A stretch of DNA of 64,000 nucleotides from Sipunculus nudus. Lineage: Eukaryota > Annelida > Sipuncula > Golfingiida > Sipunculidae. Below, piece after piece: positions 1 through 12,700 of this stretch. Location of the stretch: positions 43,031,558 to 43,095,557 of the forward strand of contig CM049310.1 in NCBI GenBank assembly GCA_026874595.1, given 5' to 3'. Under the pieces are notes generated by a model. It was given only the letters and a program-made list of their open reading frames with translations. It searched no databases and was not told the origin of the DNA. The position numbers and the translations under genes are program-made. Each line of letters starts with the position of its first letter. The stretch's first letter is position 1.

Positions 1-1000
1 ATATGGGGACGCAAACCCTGCACGGAAAATAGTACGTGATATGTCATTTTAATTAGTCTTGTGTTAATGCTGGTAACTTTTAAGTGAATTGTTTTTTAAA
101 TGCCCTTTTGGTATTGCAGTTCTTGCCTATATAAAAATAAAACAAACAAAAACCATACTCCCCCCACACCATGAGGTATGTACGTCATTTACGGACACCA
201 TTCAGGGAAATGGCACATGGTGTAATGTCATTGTCACCTGTGACATAATGGATCACGCTCGACAGATGGCTGTATGGTAACATGCAAAGAGTGTAAGTGG
301 TAAAATTTGCTATAAAACCACATAAACTACATTATGAGGTTATTCACACTTGGATTCACACCAATTTTGAACTTTATAAACACTTCCACAACACCATGCA
401 GCCTATTATGATAAATTTCAATAAAGTCTGTTATTTCGTCTCCAGAAATGATAGTCCAGACATACACACACACAGAATCAAGTGAAAAAAATAACCCTTT
501 CTTCACACAGGGTTAATAAGCATTTCTATTCTTTGAGCAACAGAAACTCCTTAACAAGCAAATTTTCTCACTAGTATTACATTTAGGTGCATGTTGAAAT
601 CTTTAGATGCTTGTAGGTTTTGTTTCAAGGGAGCATGTAAATTTTTTAGCCTAATTTGTACCCTGCCCCTGGGTCACTTGTTTATATTCAAATGTGATTA
701 AATATTAGGATATGACATTAGATGCTCAATGACATATTTCAATATATAATCAGGTGTAAATACATTTGTAGCATTTCATTTTATCTCTTAAATTTGGCTA
801 GACCTTGGTATGTAACGCTGGTACTCTGAAACTAGTCCACTCAATCATTTTTTTCAACTTTCATGGGATTTAATTTTTAACTGCTTGCTTATTTACTTGC
901 TTATTAACTTAAGTTTATGTTGATTTGAAAATTGAAAATTTTAATTTTTACAGCATTTTTTTTCAGCTAATTGTATTATCAGATTTGCTACATTGGTCTG
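1..1000. other. AT-rich non-coding stretch
   Basis: No gene, splice-linked exon or clear repeat boundary is visible. The short open frames here have no recognisable domain or codon pattern. Confidence 0.5.
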
Positions 1001-1008
1001 ATCTAGGG

Positions 1009-1047
1009 TCCGTCTGTCTGTCTGTCTGTCTGTCCGTCTGGATGTCC
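1009..1047. repeat. (GTCT)n microsatellite
   Basis: A run of GTCT units with GTCC variants at the head of the first copy of the 1.0-3.3 kb repeat. Similar GTCTGTC tracts head other repeats at 6492, 7021 and 57720, which suggests a shared repeat architecture. Confidence 0.8.
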
Positions 1048-3034
1048 GTCCCTAAGACTGGCACGTTTCGACACAGTTGGACCTACAAATCTGAAATTCG
1101 GCATACACTTAGATGTCCCCAAAATCTCCTACCATGCCGAAAATTGGGTCAATAGGACTTCGTTCCTTCGAGATATTAAGGAAAAACCTCAATTTTTTAT
1201 TAGAAATCTATTTTCACACTTCAGGACTGCCTAATATCAAAACCACTCATCTGGTTTTCTTCATATTTACCATAAATGTTTCTCTATATAGTTCCTATGT
1301 ACATGCCAGATATTAAGTCAGTATTATAAAATTTAAAAATGTTATGGGCCCAAACATAATGGACTTTGTAAAAAAATCAGGAAGATATTTGGTCACTTAA
1401 GACCAAAAGTGTTAAAGGTAGGGACTTTTTTCCAGTAATACAACTTTAATTAATCAAAATTTAATTGTATACCAAAAATTAGATCAAAATCTGTTAAATT
1501 TTTTAAATATTGCCAAAAATATAAAATTGGTACCTTAAATTTTGCCCAACTTTGGCCACGGCACATTTTTTTCCTGTAAGTACTGTGGATTTAATTTTCA
1601 CAGCATGTATACATAAGGATTTAATCTGTTCAAATCTGAAATTTGAAAATAAAAGCTGCAAAATTAGGCTAGTTATTGAATTTTTTGGAGGCTCTTGTTG
1701 TATTCCCTTACATTGTCAAGCAGTCCACTTCGATGACTGTAGGTCATTCAGTGCACATCTCTATGCTCCCCAGGCTGTTGGCATAATTTTAGATGTCCCC
1801 AAAATCTCCTACCATACCGAAAATTGTGTCATTAGGACTTCGTTCCTTCAAGATATTAATGAAAAAAACTCCATTTTCCAAAAAAAAAGCCATTGTTACA
1901 CTTCAAGGCTGCCTAATATCAAAACCACTGATCTGTTTTTGATCGTATATAGTATTCACATTCTTTCATACATTTTCTATGAACTTACCAAAAATTGGGT
2001 ATATTTTGAAGTTATGGGCCAAAACATATAATGCAATTTTTTGAAAAATCAGGAAATATATTTACTCACCTAACATAAGAATTGCTGAACCTAGAGACTT
2101 TTTTTCAGGAATATAACTTTATTTAATCAAGATTCAATTGTTTACCCAAAATTAGATCTGAATTTTGCAAATTTTTCAAGTTATTAGCATAAATAAAAAA
2201 TCAATACCTTAAATTTTGTCCAACTTTGGCACTGTTGATTTAATTTTCACAGCATATATACATAAGGATTTAATCTTTTAAAATCTGAAATTTCAAAGAA
2301 ATTGATTGGAAAGAATAGCTTTTATTCATGTTTTCATACACCATGTCAAGTGTTGTTTACATCTAGTCCACCTAGTAGTACAGCCTTCACTTGCATTATG
2401 TAACCCACCCCAGGCAGCTTGCCTTGTGTCAGCTTGGCCACTACCAGCAGGCTTCCCCTCTGCACTCCCCCCACCCCCAGATGGTGCATAAACTAGATGA
2501 ATGTTATTATTTTCTGTATTTGATTCATTCTTATTCTAGGCTATGCTACATTTTAGATTTTGTATTGTACCACCAGGGTTACAATGATTAAAGTGTACAT
2601 TTAATTGTGTCCACAAAGTGGTGTATTTCTATGAAAGTGTGGATGTTAATGAGATAAGTAATTCCTTACTTCAGAGGAGTAAAAACTTCACCAGGTGTGA
2701 AATTGACTATTAATTCCAGTAATAAATTAAAACTGGGATAGTAATTAGCACAATGATATTGTTTGTCCCTCATTCAACCAACAGTGTGTATACTTTATTT
2801 GAAAAGATGTTTTTTTTTTATCAAATTTACTGAATCTTTTATTTTATTTTGGTGAACAAAATTAAGCAATGTACTGAAAACTCCAATGTGCAAAACTTTT
2901 TAATAGTGATTCAAGGAATATTCTTGTAGATGCCATGTTGTGGCATTATTTTCTTTTAAATTCAGTTTAAACATTTATGATTTAAAATAATAAAATATAT
3001 GTGTATGCATAATATGACCCAATATGAGCTACAC

Positions 3035-3175
3035 TCTGGATATATGATGATTGCAACTTTTGCAACAATTCTAATATTTTAACTTATAGTTTCAGTTTTT
3101 TACTCTGTATATATAATGATTGCAACTTTTGCAACAATTCTAATATTTAAACTTATATATTCAGGTTTTTTTTAT
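3035..3175. repeat. 69-bp tandem duplication
   Basis: The sequence GATTGCAACTTTTGCAACAA followed by TTCTAATATT begins at 3049 and again at 3118, giving two nearly identical adjacent copies with a 69-bp period. It lies inside the 1.0-3.3 kb repeat. Confidence 0.75.
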
Positions 3176-3384
3176 TAAAAATTTATAAAACCTATAAATA
3201 AAAAAAATGATTCAGATAAAAACTTCTTAATGGAAAAAGTGGATATGCTTAAAAAAAATAGGCTTATATATAAACTTAAATGCATTATTCCCTTGAAAGT
3301 GAAATAAAGGTATTAGTCCATTCTGTCCACTTGCCTGTCCATCTGTAAATTTTCATATGCATTACAGTATCTCAAAACTTTTAC

Positions 3385-4751
3385 TGTTTTTCTTCATGAC
3401 AGTCTTGTCAGAGTATTAGTTTGCAATCATATATTTAGAACTTTACTATAACCAAGTAGGAGGGCCCCTTTCTTCTTAGCTTTTCATATTCTAATATAAA
3501 TGAAAAACATTACAATAGAATATTTCTACATCCACCTTTGTGCTGCCCTCACTTTTCCCTTCTCCGAACCCCATCCCAAAGTCAGCCTCAGTAAGCAAGA
3601 ACAAGATGAATCATATATATTCATACTTTAATATTTTGTATAACTATTCATCCATAGGTACCTATGTACATGCCAGAAATTATGTCAATATTGTGTAATA
3701 TTAGACATAGTGGGCATCACAATAATGTACCTTGTCAAGACTTAAGAGATATTGTGTCATACAGTCACTAATTCATAAATCACTTCATCAGCATAGTTAA
3801 TCATAACATCATATCTGTCAAATTGAAAGCTTGCATTTACTGTTTTTTACTTCATGACAGTCTTGTCGGAGTATTAGTTTGCAATCATATATTTAGAACT
3901 TTACTATAACCAAGTAGGAGGGCCCCTTTCTTCTTAGCTTTTCATATTCTAATATAAATGAAAAACATTACAATAGAATATTTCTACATCCACCTTCGTG
4001 CTGCCCTCACTTTTCCCTTCTCCGAACCCCATCCCAAAGTCAGCCTCAGTAAGCAAGAACAAGATGAATCATATATATTCATACTTTAATATTTTGTATA
4101 ACTATTCGTCCATAGGTACCTATGTACATGCCAGAAAGTATGTCAATATTGTGTAATATGTAGACATAGTGGGCATCACAATAATTTACCTTGTCAAGAC
4201 TAAAGAGATATTGTGTCATACAGTCACAAATTCATAAATCACTTCATCAGCATAGTTAATCATAACATCATATCTGTCAAATTGAAAGCTTGCATTTACT
4301 GTTTTTCTTCATGACAGTCTTGTCAGAGTATTAGTTTGCAATCATATATTTAGAACTTTACTATAACCAAGTAGGAGGGCCCCTTTCCTCTTAGCGTTTC
4401 ATATTCTTATATAAATGAAAAACATTACAATAGAATATTTCTACATCCTCCTTCGTGCTGCCCTCACTTTTCCCTTCTCCGAACCCCATCCCAAAGTCAG
4501 CCTCAGTAAGCAAGAACAAGATGAATCATATATATTCATACTTTTATATTTTGTATAACTATTCGTCCATAGGTACCTATGTACATGCCAGAAATTATGT
4601 CAATATTGTGTAATATGTAGACATAGTGGGCATCACAATAATGTACCTTGTCAAGACTAAAGAGATATTGTGTCATACAGTCACAAATTCATAAATCACT
4701 TCATCAGCATAGTTAATCATAACATCATATCTGTCAAATTGAAAGCTTGCA
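3385..4751. repeat. Three-copy 457-bp tandem repeat
   Basis: Three head-to-tail copies share the anchor TTCATGACAGTCTTGTC at 3393, 3851 and 4308, so the period is 457-458 bp. The copies stay nearly identical through the words ACCAAGTAGGAGGGCCCC and CCTATGTACATGCCAGAAA, with only scattered substitutions. The third copy stops at the word AAGCTTGCA near 4751, the same word that joins unit to unit. The array therefore contains almost exactly three units. No unit is coding. Confidence 0.92.
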
Positions 4752-6480
4752 GACTACCATACACTTTAGATCCTTCAACAAATAGCCTTATCATCATTCT
4801 ACTACTGCTTATTACTGCTGTCATTGCATTCATATTTGCTCAAATATATCACAATTTTCAACCCCTCCTAAATAAATAAAAAATAAACCACTATATTTGA
4901 CTCTATTAATCCATCAGTCAGGTTATTTCATTTATCATTTACTCACATATTACATTACATTCTTTTATAATAGCCCAACATGTCCATGATATTCATAAGC
5001 TTTATCGACTCGATATAGTATCACAGTGGAGAAACATTTATAGTCCAATCACGATCAGCTGAGCGCCGTGACCCATGGGTCCCTTGTTTTGTTGAATTTA
5101 TCTTTACCAGTGATTTAATTTCAGTTAAATGCTATCTGAAACATGCCCCTTGGATGTAGATCAGTTCATTGTATATATTGGTTTTAAAATATAGCCAAAT
5201 AAAATTATTTCTCTTATATAGATTTATATATATTCTACTTTGATGATCCCACTGATGCATCATTGTCAAAGTAAAGCTCTTTATGCAGTATGTATCTAAT
5301 CTTAGTCTACCTTATATACTGGTACATACATTTTTTAAGTTTATGGGACCCCCAGCAATGTTCATCATCTATACATGCATGAAAAAATTTTGCTTCTTCT
5401 TTTTCTCTGCAGGTGTGCCAGGCTGTGGCTGTAATGTTCCATCTCGAACTTGACCACTTCATGCCAGCCACCAGTTTGATAGGAGCAAATCTCTTTGTTT
5501 GAGCTTGAAATATTGCCTCTGACATTTGTGTCAGGGTAATCAATAAGTTTTGAAATTAAGATTTTCTTAATTGTTCAATATCTATGCACTGTGGAAGGCA
5601 TTTGATTATTATTCTTTAAAGAACTGCACATTGAAACTGATCAGATAACTAATAATAATTGGTATTCATCATTAGACTAAATCTTATAAAGCAGTTTGGT
5701 AAATGCACTTTACTCAGAATAATTTAAGGAACAGGACAAGTCAGAATTTATGGATCTTCAATTAACTGTTGGCCACTTTACATATTCAGTGTTACAGAAA
5801 GAAATATTGCCCTGGTATATATAAGGCACATGTTAAATGGATGATTTATTTCATATGTTACATGTTTGCAGGCAGCAGTTGAAGCCTTCAAGATAGAATG
5901 ATCCCTGGAGGATAGCCCACAGGAAAAGACAACCCACATACTGGCCACATGGGAAAGAATGATTTCCAAGAGCCCTCAAGGACTGATAGATCTGATAGTT
6001 CAATACTGGTGAGGAGACACACTGGCAGACCAGACAGCCCAATGCAGGTGAGACTTGAATACCTATCATAGAACAAACAGATAAAGGATTAATTTAATCT
6101 TTAGTCCCTGCCATAGGATGGAGAATACTAAAATGGTCCACATCTGTCCGTCCCTCCTTCTCTACTAAATATCTTCAAAACCCATTTTTTTCCCACAAAA
6201 TTTTATTTACATACATAGTCACCACCTGCAGGTGCTGCCACCTATGTTACACTATTTTCCACGATCCAAAAGGGTCTTTTCCACTCTTTTACTTGTAAGT
6301 GAATAAATATGAAAACCTGATGCTTCAAATTAATTTTCCCTTGTGCATACATGTTCATCATGTGATTGATATGTAATTTTTAGAGTTTGGGTCAAAGGTC
6401 AACATTTTTCATACTTTTCTGTTCAGATATTGGGACCTCCTTTATATGGGGAAACATGATAATCAGTCCCCAACTGTAGG
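4752..6480. other. Gene-free stretch with a repeat edge
   Basis: No exon or domain is recognisable. At 5055-5093 the words CAGCTGAGCG and CCCATGGGTCCCTTGTTTT match an edge sequence also seen near 18920-18948, next to another interspersed repeat. That suggests a transposon terminus here. Confidence 0.45.
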
Positions 6481-6845
6481 ATTAGTCCCCCATCTGGCTG
6501 TCTGTCTGTCAGTCTGTCATGCCATCTGGCCACCCGTCCGACCTGCCACATTTTTTAGCTCAGCTGACTGTAAGTCAACTGAGGTGTAGGAATGGCACTT
6601 TGTCTGTTGGCCTTCGGGGCGTCTGGCCGTCCGAGGTCTGTTAGCAGGGCACAAATCGTAACTGCTGGTCCTAGAAACTCCTAAGTGAACATCCAGGGAG
6701 GTCAATAAAAAATCTCCAAGGTATTGGGCTTGAAAGTACCCCCAGAATAATAAAACATTTGATACAAAACCTCCATTATCTTGATACTTAATGCATTGAT
6801 TGTCATGAATCTTGCCTTGAATATTGACCATGACTAGTTTTGTCA
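6480..6845 (+). repeat. Interspersed repeat family A, copy 1
   Basis: Begins with GTCTGTCTGTC and continues through AGCTCAGCTGACTGTAAGTC and AGCAGGGCACAAATCGTAAC to ATCCAGGGAGGTC. Related blocks occur at 18955-19480 and 55980-57010 in the same orientation. No coding capacity is seen. Confidence 0.65.
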
Positions 6846-7009
6846 GATCCCAAAGAGTGATGATGCCATCTGTATTTTTCTTATTTTAGCGAATATTATT
6901 CTATGTTTTTTTACTATAAAATGACAACAATCATGTCAGTTTCTCAGTTGAGATTACATCTAGTGCTCCACAACCTGGTGTGTTATTGATCACAAGTGGA
7001 TGCCCTATA

Positions 7010-7900
7010 GAAATCACCCTGTCTGTCTTTTTGTCTGTCTGTCTTTTCATCCCTCCATCCACACAAATGGTTTTCAGATGAAAACTCCAGTTTGGATTGA
7101 CACCTGGAATTTTAACTTGACTTACATATGGCCCACCACTAAATCCAGAAACTTTATGATTTTTAAGTCATGAGGTCAGAGGTCAAGGTCACAGGACCCA
7201 CTTATTTAAAAAAGATTATGGCTGCATTTTTATAGCCTAGCGCTTTTCATCCCAAACTTTCCATCTTGCTCATTTAGCTAACTTGCCAGTATGGGGAGAG
7301 CATAAATAAATTTAGTGTAACAAGGTCAAAGGTCAAGGTCACAGGGGACCATCTGTTCACAAATTAGTTTCCAGATGATAATTCCAGTTTAGTTTGACAT
7401 ATTGGTTTCAAACTTAACTTATATATGGCTCACCACTTAAGTAAGAACCCTGTTGATTTTTAGGGGCCAACGGCCAAGGCCAAGGTTACAGGACCCATTT
7501 CTTTAAAAAGAATGTGTATGCATTTCAAGCCAAGCTTTTCATCACAAATTTTCCATCATCTAGATATTGCTTACCTGCCAATAGGGAAAGATTCTATTAG
7601 ATTTTTTGGTCAGTGGGTCAAAGGTCAAGGTCACAGGGCCCATCCATTCACAGATTAGTTTATATGGATGATAATTCTGCTTTGGATAGACAGATTGGCT
7701 TCAAACTTAATTTATTAATGACCCACCACTTAAGTTAGAATCATTTTGATTTTCAGGGTGCAGAGATCAAAGGTGAAGGTCACAGGAGCCACATCTTTAA
7801 AATGATTGTGGATGCACTGTAAATTAAACTTTTCATCCCAAACTTTTCATCTTTTACACATGGTTTTCTTGCCCAAAGTGAGGCAATATGTATATTTTGA
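7010..7900 (+). repeat. ~295-bp degenerate tandem repeat with DR1-like hexamers
   Basis: Three diverged units start near 7075, 7372 and 7664 at the word AGATGAWAAYTCCAGTTT and its variants, a period of 292-297 bp. Each continues through GGCCCACCACT to a block of AGGTCA hexamers and then CCCAAACTTTCCATC. The hexamer block is clearest at 7173 (AGGTCAGAGGTCAAGGTCAC) and 7325 (AGGTCAAAGGTCAAGGTCAC). A GTCTGTC tract lies at the left end. The stretch is non-coding. Confidence 0.8.
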
Positions 7901-7904
7901 TGTT

Positions 7905-10900
7905 ACCTGGTAAGAATCAAGGTCTTGATTAGTTACACTGCATACAAATGTTTTAATATCTAATTTATGTCAGAATATCAAGAAAAATAATAGATGGTTA
8001 AATGTAAATGAAACTCTACTATTTTTTTTTGTGATTATTACTACATAATTAAAATCCACATGTATTACATTAATCACATATAACATAAACCTTATTGTTG
8101 CTGTGAGGTCAAATCATAAAGACTGCTATTATAGACCTTTTTGCAGTATACAGTGGGTAAAAATAAAACACGTGAAATTTCATAAAGTTAAAATAATGGG
8201 TTAATAATTCCAGTTCCTCTGATTCATATGCCTATAAGAATCAGGCCAGCCAAGAAGCAGATTATGATTTCAAAATATTCTAATCTGAAAACACCAGATT
8301 TCAATCATGAAGTCTTCAGCACTGGATTGTAATCTTGGCTTGCCCAGATTGTGATTGTATTCTTAACTGACCCAGATCAAAATTGAATTTTTCAAATATT
8401 TCTTATACCCTTTTTTATACCCTATCCCCCCCCCCACCCCAACCCAGTTCTGCCAACTTCAAAAGTGCTTTACGATCCTCCAACAATGCAGCAGCTTGTG
8501 TACATGTGTTTAACTTTACAGCACATTTACCGCAAATCAGAAAAACCAACAATGTTTATCCATGGTTGTGTAAAGTTGTGAAAATAATAACTACTGTATT
8601 TCTTCTATTTATACCGCACATCCATTTGAAACCACACCCAGACTTCTCCAAATCCTATATAAAATCCCACTAGACAGTCAGTACTAATAAAGAACCCCCA
8701 TTTTAAACAGCACTGAGAATTCACAATCTCTAGGTGGCGTTTAATTTTCAGAAGAATTAATCAATAGCAGGGCTCCTGCACTCTTACATCTTGTAACCCT
8801 TATATATCGTTTCTTCTTGCTTTGTTCAATCTGTTATCAACCATGCAACTGTCCTCACCTAGCAAGACATGATTATGTCCGTGTTCTAATTCGTAATCAA
8901 CCTGTCAGTTCATTGTGCTTAAAAATTATCATAAAAAGCTTCTGATGTTAAAAAATTGGAACCATATTTCCCAGAAACTATTGAAACATTATGATTGTTG
9001 ATGTTGGAAAACAATGTTATCTTATTTCCTTAAAACTAATGCCTAACGACACACTGTTGCAACGAAAGACTAATGTATGTTACTTATCTTCCCAGTTGAA
9101 AGATCTTCTTCAGATTATTGATTTATTAGCTTGTTGCTTCATATGGAAGGTCAGACAAGAACAAAATAAAAAAATTTCATTAGCACACTTATTTTTTAAA
9201 TGAAAAGCCTCTAAAAGAAAAATTGATATACAGGTTCACAGAAAAACATAAACTGATTTACTCATGCCTGGCATGAGCGATTCCTGAAAAGGCTGGAATC
9301 ATGGAAATGACAGACCGAAACGCAATTCCCAATTCTGAAAATATTTAAGTTTTAATGTATTTTTTACCTATAATATCTTGGCAATTCATTTGAAACGTGT
9401 ATGCAGTGATATAATTGTTGATGCCACTGACAGCGTGCGGGGTTTATCCATGTAGTAAAGATCCCAAAGCCCTGGCTTATTTGTGTGTATATAGCGCTCT
9501 CGCAAGGGATGCTTGGAACTTGTCTACTTGGTTAAATGCCATCCAGTAGCACGTAATATGCATATTGAAACAAGGATAATTTTTTCATATGGTGCCATAT
9601 TTACTGCCATAAAATGTTCACTAGTTCAGTGAATGCAGACACTGTCAGCTGGCTTGCAAACTGACATACAGGGAGACTCGCACCAAGCACTTCGATTACA
9701 AGACAACCTGTAGCACATAATAATTATAAATATGAAGTGTCCATTCCTCAGGTTACGCGAATCTCAATGGTTGTCAAGCTTGTATTATTGGACTAAGTCA
9801 AGAAATGAATGTATCATAACGGGTCAACAAAGTTCAAGAAAGGGACTTGTGTTTTCTCACAATTTTAAAACGAAACCCCAGATTTAGTGCAGTTACCTTC
9901 TTAGGAAATGGATCTATTAAATAGTAACCGAATGATGACCCTGGTTTTTATACAGTAGCATTGAACTTGCACACAGTTAAATGTCGTAAAAAACATAGTT
10001 CACAACAGTTCTACTTGGTCAAAACCTAATTACGTTTTTCCTTCCTCACTGCTACAACAGAATAAATTTGAACCTGACCGATGTCGTTTACGCAAACGTG
10101 ATATATTTTTGGGAAAATTTGGTGACTTTGACATTGTTATGGGCAGGACAGGAAGAAGTTATTTTGATAGTTTAAGATTAACAAGAAATAATAAATGAGG
10201 AAGCCTGGTTAAGTAGAGCATCATGGTAGCCTTGGTTTTGTGCGCTGTCACTTGTCTACCTTAAGCCATTTGTGGATGTAGACAATGATATGCAGGGTGT
10301 GTGTGGGTTGATCTCCCTCACATTATGCAGAAGACTGACATTTCTTTGAACTAACTTTATCTTTTTAAAAAGTAAGGTGTCAATGTCCTGTGATGCACAG
10401 CCTCTTGAAATGCAAATTCTTAGTGGGTGCCACCTTCTAGACATTTGTCGAAAATAATTTATTACCAAAATTTGGGCCCTGAAATTGACCCTCTGCTGTC
10501 TCCTATGATATTCATTTGAATTGTTGTATAATACACATTCTTTGATATGTTTAATAAATTCTGCTTTGGTCTGCTCCATACCATTCTATATAATTTTCCT
10601 GTTTTCACTTTTAGAATCATATAAATAATACCACTGACCATTTTTGAGAATCAAATATCATAAAATCCAATTTCAATGATCAGTTTTAAAGTGATCATTA
10701 TGCTGATATAGGGATCCTCAGGAGCTGGCAGCTCCAAGATGCCGAAAATAAATTGTACCAAATTTGAGGCTCAAAATTATGGGTCGTCTTATACATGGGG
10801 TCGTCTTATACATGTGTAAATACAGTTCTTTGACGGTTAAATTAATTAAGTTTTTATTGGGCCATTGCTATCAGATAAACTTACCAGTATCTATTAAGTT

Positions 10901-11230
10901 ACTCATATTTTTTAAATAATTGAATGTGAATGGTAATAAATGATAAAATAATATATACCAGTATAATTATCATGTACATTAATATATTAATAATTGAAAA
11001 CTTGATTTATACAAATATATAAATGTAACTATTCTAGTAAAATGTAAGCTGCAATTATGCCTTTTTTCAATCAATCAATTACTACTACATCAAAGTAGGC
11101 CAGGGTGTCCTAGATGGCCTTCAAACATTCAATTTTAAGGCATGAGGGATTTTTAGGCATTAGGCAAATAAGGCATTTTTGCTGATTGCTAAGTTGCTCA
11201 TTTCATGATGAGCAAGGAGAATTCATTGAT
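7905..11230. other. Gene-free AT-rich stretch
   Basis: I saw no recognisable exon, domain or long repeat. A perfect 17-bp tandem pair (GGGTCGTCTTATACATG) lies at 10781-10814. The minus-strand frame at 10256-10579 (107 codons) has no motif I recognise and is not called as a gene. Confidence 0.4.
10781..10814. repeat. 17-bp perfect tandem pair
   Basis: GGGTCGTCTTATACATG occurs twice back to back, followed by TGTAAATACAG. The wording resembles terminal sequence of some DNA transposons, but no matching partner end was found. Confidence 0.7.
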
Positions 11231-11231
11231 T

Positions 11232-11284
11232 TTTGCCCATTTCATGAAAGGGGAAAGTGGTCCCCATTTCATGTAATGGGCAAT
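11232..11284. repeat. Imperfect hairpin with ~22-nt arms
   Basis: The left arm reads TTTGCCCATTTCATGAAAGG and the right arm, reverse-complemented, reads ATTGCCCATTACATGAAATG. A loop of about 7 nt separates them. It sits in non-coding DNA. Confidence 0.65.
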
Positions 11285-12239
11285 TTCACATTTGTAAGTA
11301 TTATAAATACTTAATGATGACATGTCAATGTAAGATATCACATCACTAAAATGCAGTGGAACAAAGCTAATATATATATGGAATATAGAACCTCTCTAAT
11401 TGTATACTCCTTTTTCAGCATGCATTTTCCTTTTTATTGTTTTTCAGTATTTTAATGCTGTACCTAATTCTTGAGGCACCCTCATATGCAGTGAAATAAA
11501 GATGTTAACAAAGTGCAGTTTTACTTGATTTTAGAGCAGTCTCCTCTGATTAATATGCCATTGGTTGTTCCTGCTGAACAAAATGTGTAATGCCATATAC
11601 AGATGTTGTCACAGGTCTAGTGTTCAAGGTGCCTAAATGTGCCCTCTAAAAGTCATTTTACAAACCCTTAATTATATGTATTTTATATTTAGTTTAGGAT
11701 GTCACTTGTGGTATCATTAAACAAATTTGGTTTGTTTATTGCATATAATTCTCATGACTGAGATGGAGGGGTCATTTTGATGAAATATCAATTAGAGGAA
11801 AGAGAAGTTCTATATTTTTACCTGAGGGATGTATTAGTCACAGGTGACAGGCATAAAATCACATAATGATCAGAAAGCATGTTTATCTGTCAGTAAGTGC
11901 TGAAAATTTGACGAAGATATCTTTGATAGTTACTGAGTAAATGTATTTTGTACAAAGTCATGTTTAAACATGTAAAAAATGCAAAATTGATCTGAATAGT
12001 TAGTGTGACAATCCACAGGTTGTACAGTAAAGGGTTAAAGGGGTAGACCAAATGCAAAAATGCATGTGTACCTTTGATGTACCGAATACATACTTTCTCA
12101 GAAGTTATATAAAAGATCAACTGCAGAAATCACTGAAATACCATGCACCAGATATAGAATTTGGTGTTAATACAATATTTATGTGTGTCATATCTTTCAG
12201 ATGTAACATTCATTAAAATAATTCTACCATAAACAGAAG

Positions 12240-12252
12240 GGGGGGGGGGGGG
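12240..12252. repeat. Poly-G tract
   Basis: An uninterrupted G run followed by CACCCTGG. The same combination of poly-G then CCACCCTGG recurs at about 63123-63145, so the tract may belong to a shared interspersed repeat. Confidence 0.7.
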
Positions 12253-12361
12253 CACCCTGGTTGCCACTTCCATTAATGGAAGTATGTGTCAATCATAGAA
12301 GCACTGGTTCTACTTTATTAAAAAGCTAAGCGATGTTGTATCATAAAAACATATGATTGTA

Positions 12362-12700
12362 AGGCCAAAATAAAAAAAAGGTATGGTTCTCAGGCACTTT
12401 TTTCAGAAAATCAATGCGGGCGGGCGGTTTTTTTAATTTTATTTTTTTGGTATGTTTCGATAAAAATGTCAAATTATAAGGGAAAAGCATGATAATAACA
12501 TATTTATTTGGCTAAATAAGTAAAAGCACTACATAATAAAGGAAATTGTATGATTTTATCTTCTTGAAAGATATGTCCGAGCGGCTGCAGCTCAAAATTG
12601 ATAAGTTTCTATTGAAAATCAAAATAAAAATTTTTGATGCGGGGGTTTAAAATTGATGCGGGCGGTGCCTGAGAACCAAACCTTTAATTTTTTTTGGCCT
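12362..12700. mobile_element. MITE-like element with long terminal inverted repeats
   Basis: About 339 bp bounded by inverted ends. The left end reads AGGCCAAAATAAAAAAAAGG then TATGGTTCTCAGGCAC. The reverse complement of the right end reads AGGCCAAAAAAAATTAAAGG then TTTGGTTCTCAGGCAC. Complementarity continues into GC-rich subterminal words (GCGGGCGG on one side, CCGCCCGCAT on the other). The interior is AT-rich and non-coding, so this is a non-autonomous DNA element. The superfamily is not determined and the target duplication is unclear. Confidence 0.75.

Larger units (their letters stand above)
1000..3340 (+). repeat. Interspersed repeat, copy 1 (family also at 17.7 kb)
   Basis: A non-coding repeat made of several recognisable blocks. 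One block with the words CCAAAATCTCCTACCAT and AGGACTTCGTTCCTTC occurs at about 1114 and again at about 1796. A second block, starting near CAACTTTGGCCACGGCAC at 1548, recurs in part at 2220 and more fully at 17735. A third block containing GATGCCATGTTGTGG (about 2929) recurs at about 18125. The block order is the same at both loci, so they look like two copies of one long element. No open reading frame inside resembles a transposase or polymerase. Confidence 0.65.

Noticed and set aside
10256..10579. 107-codon minus-strand ORF
   Set aside because: No known domain, no splice partners and no coding neighbours. It could be an old repeat fragment.
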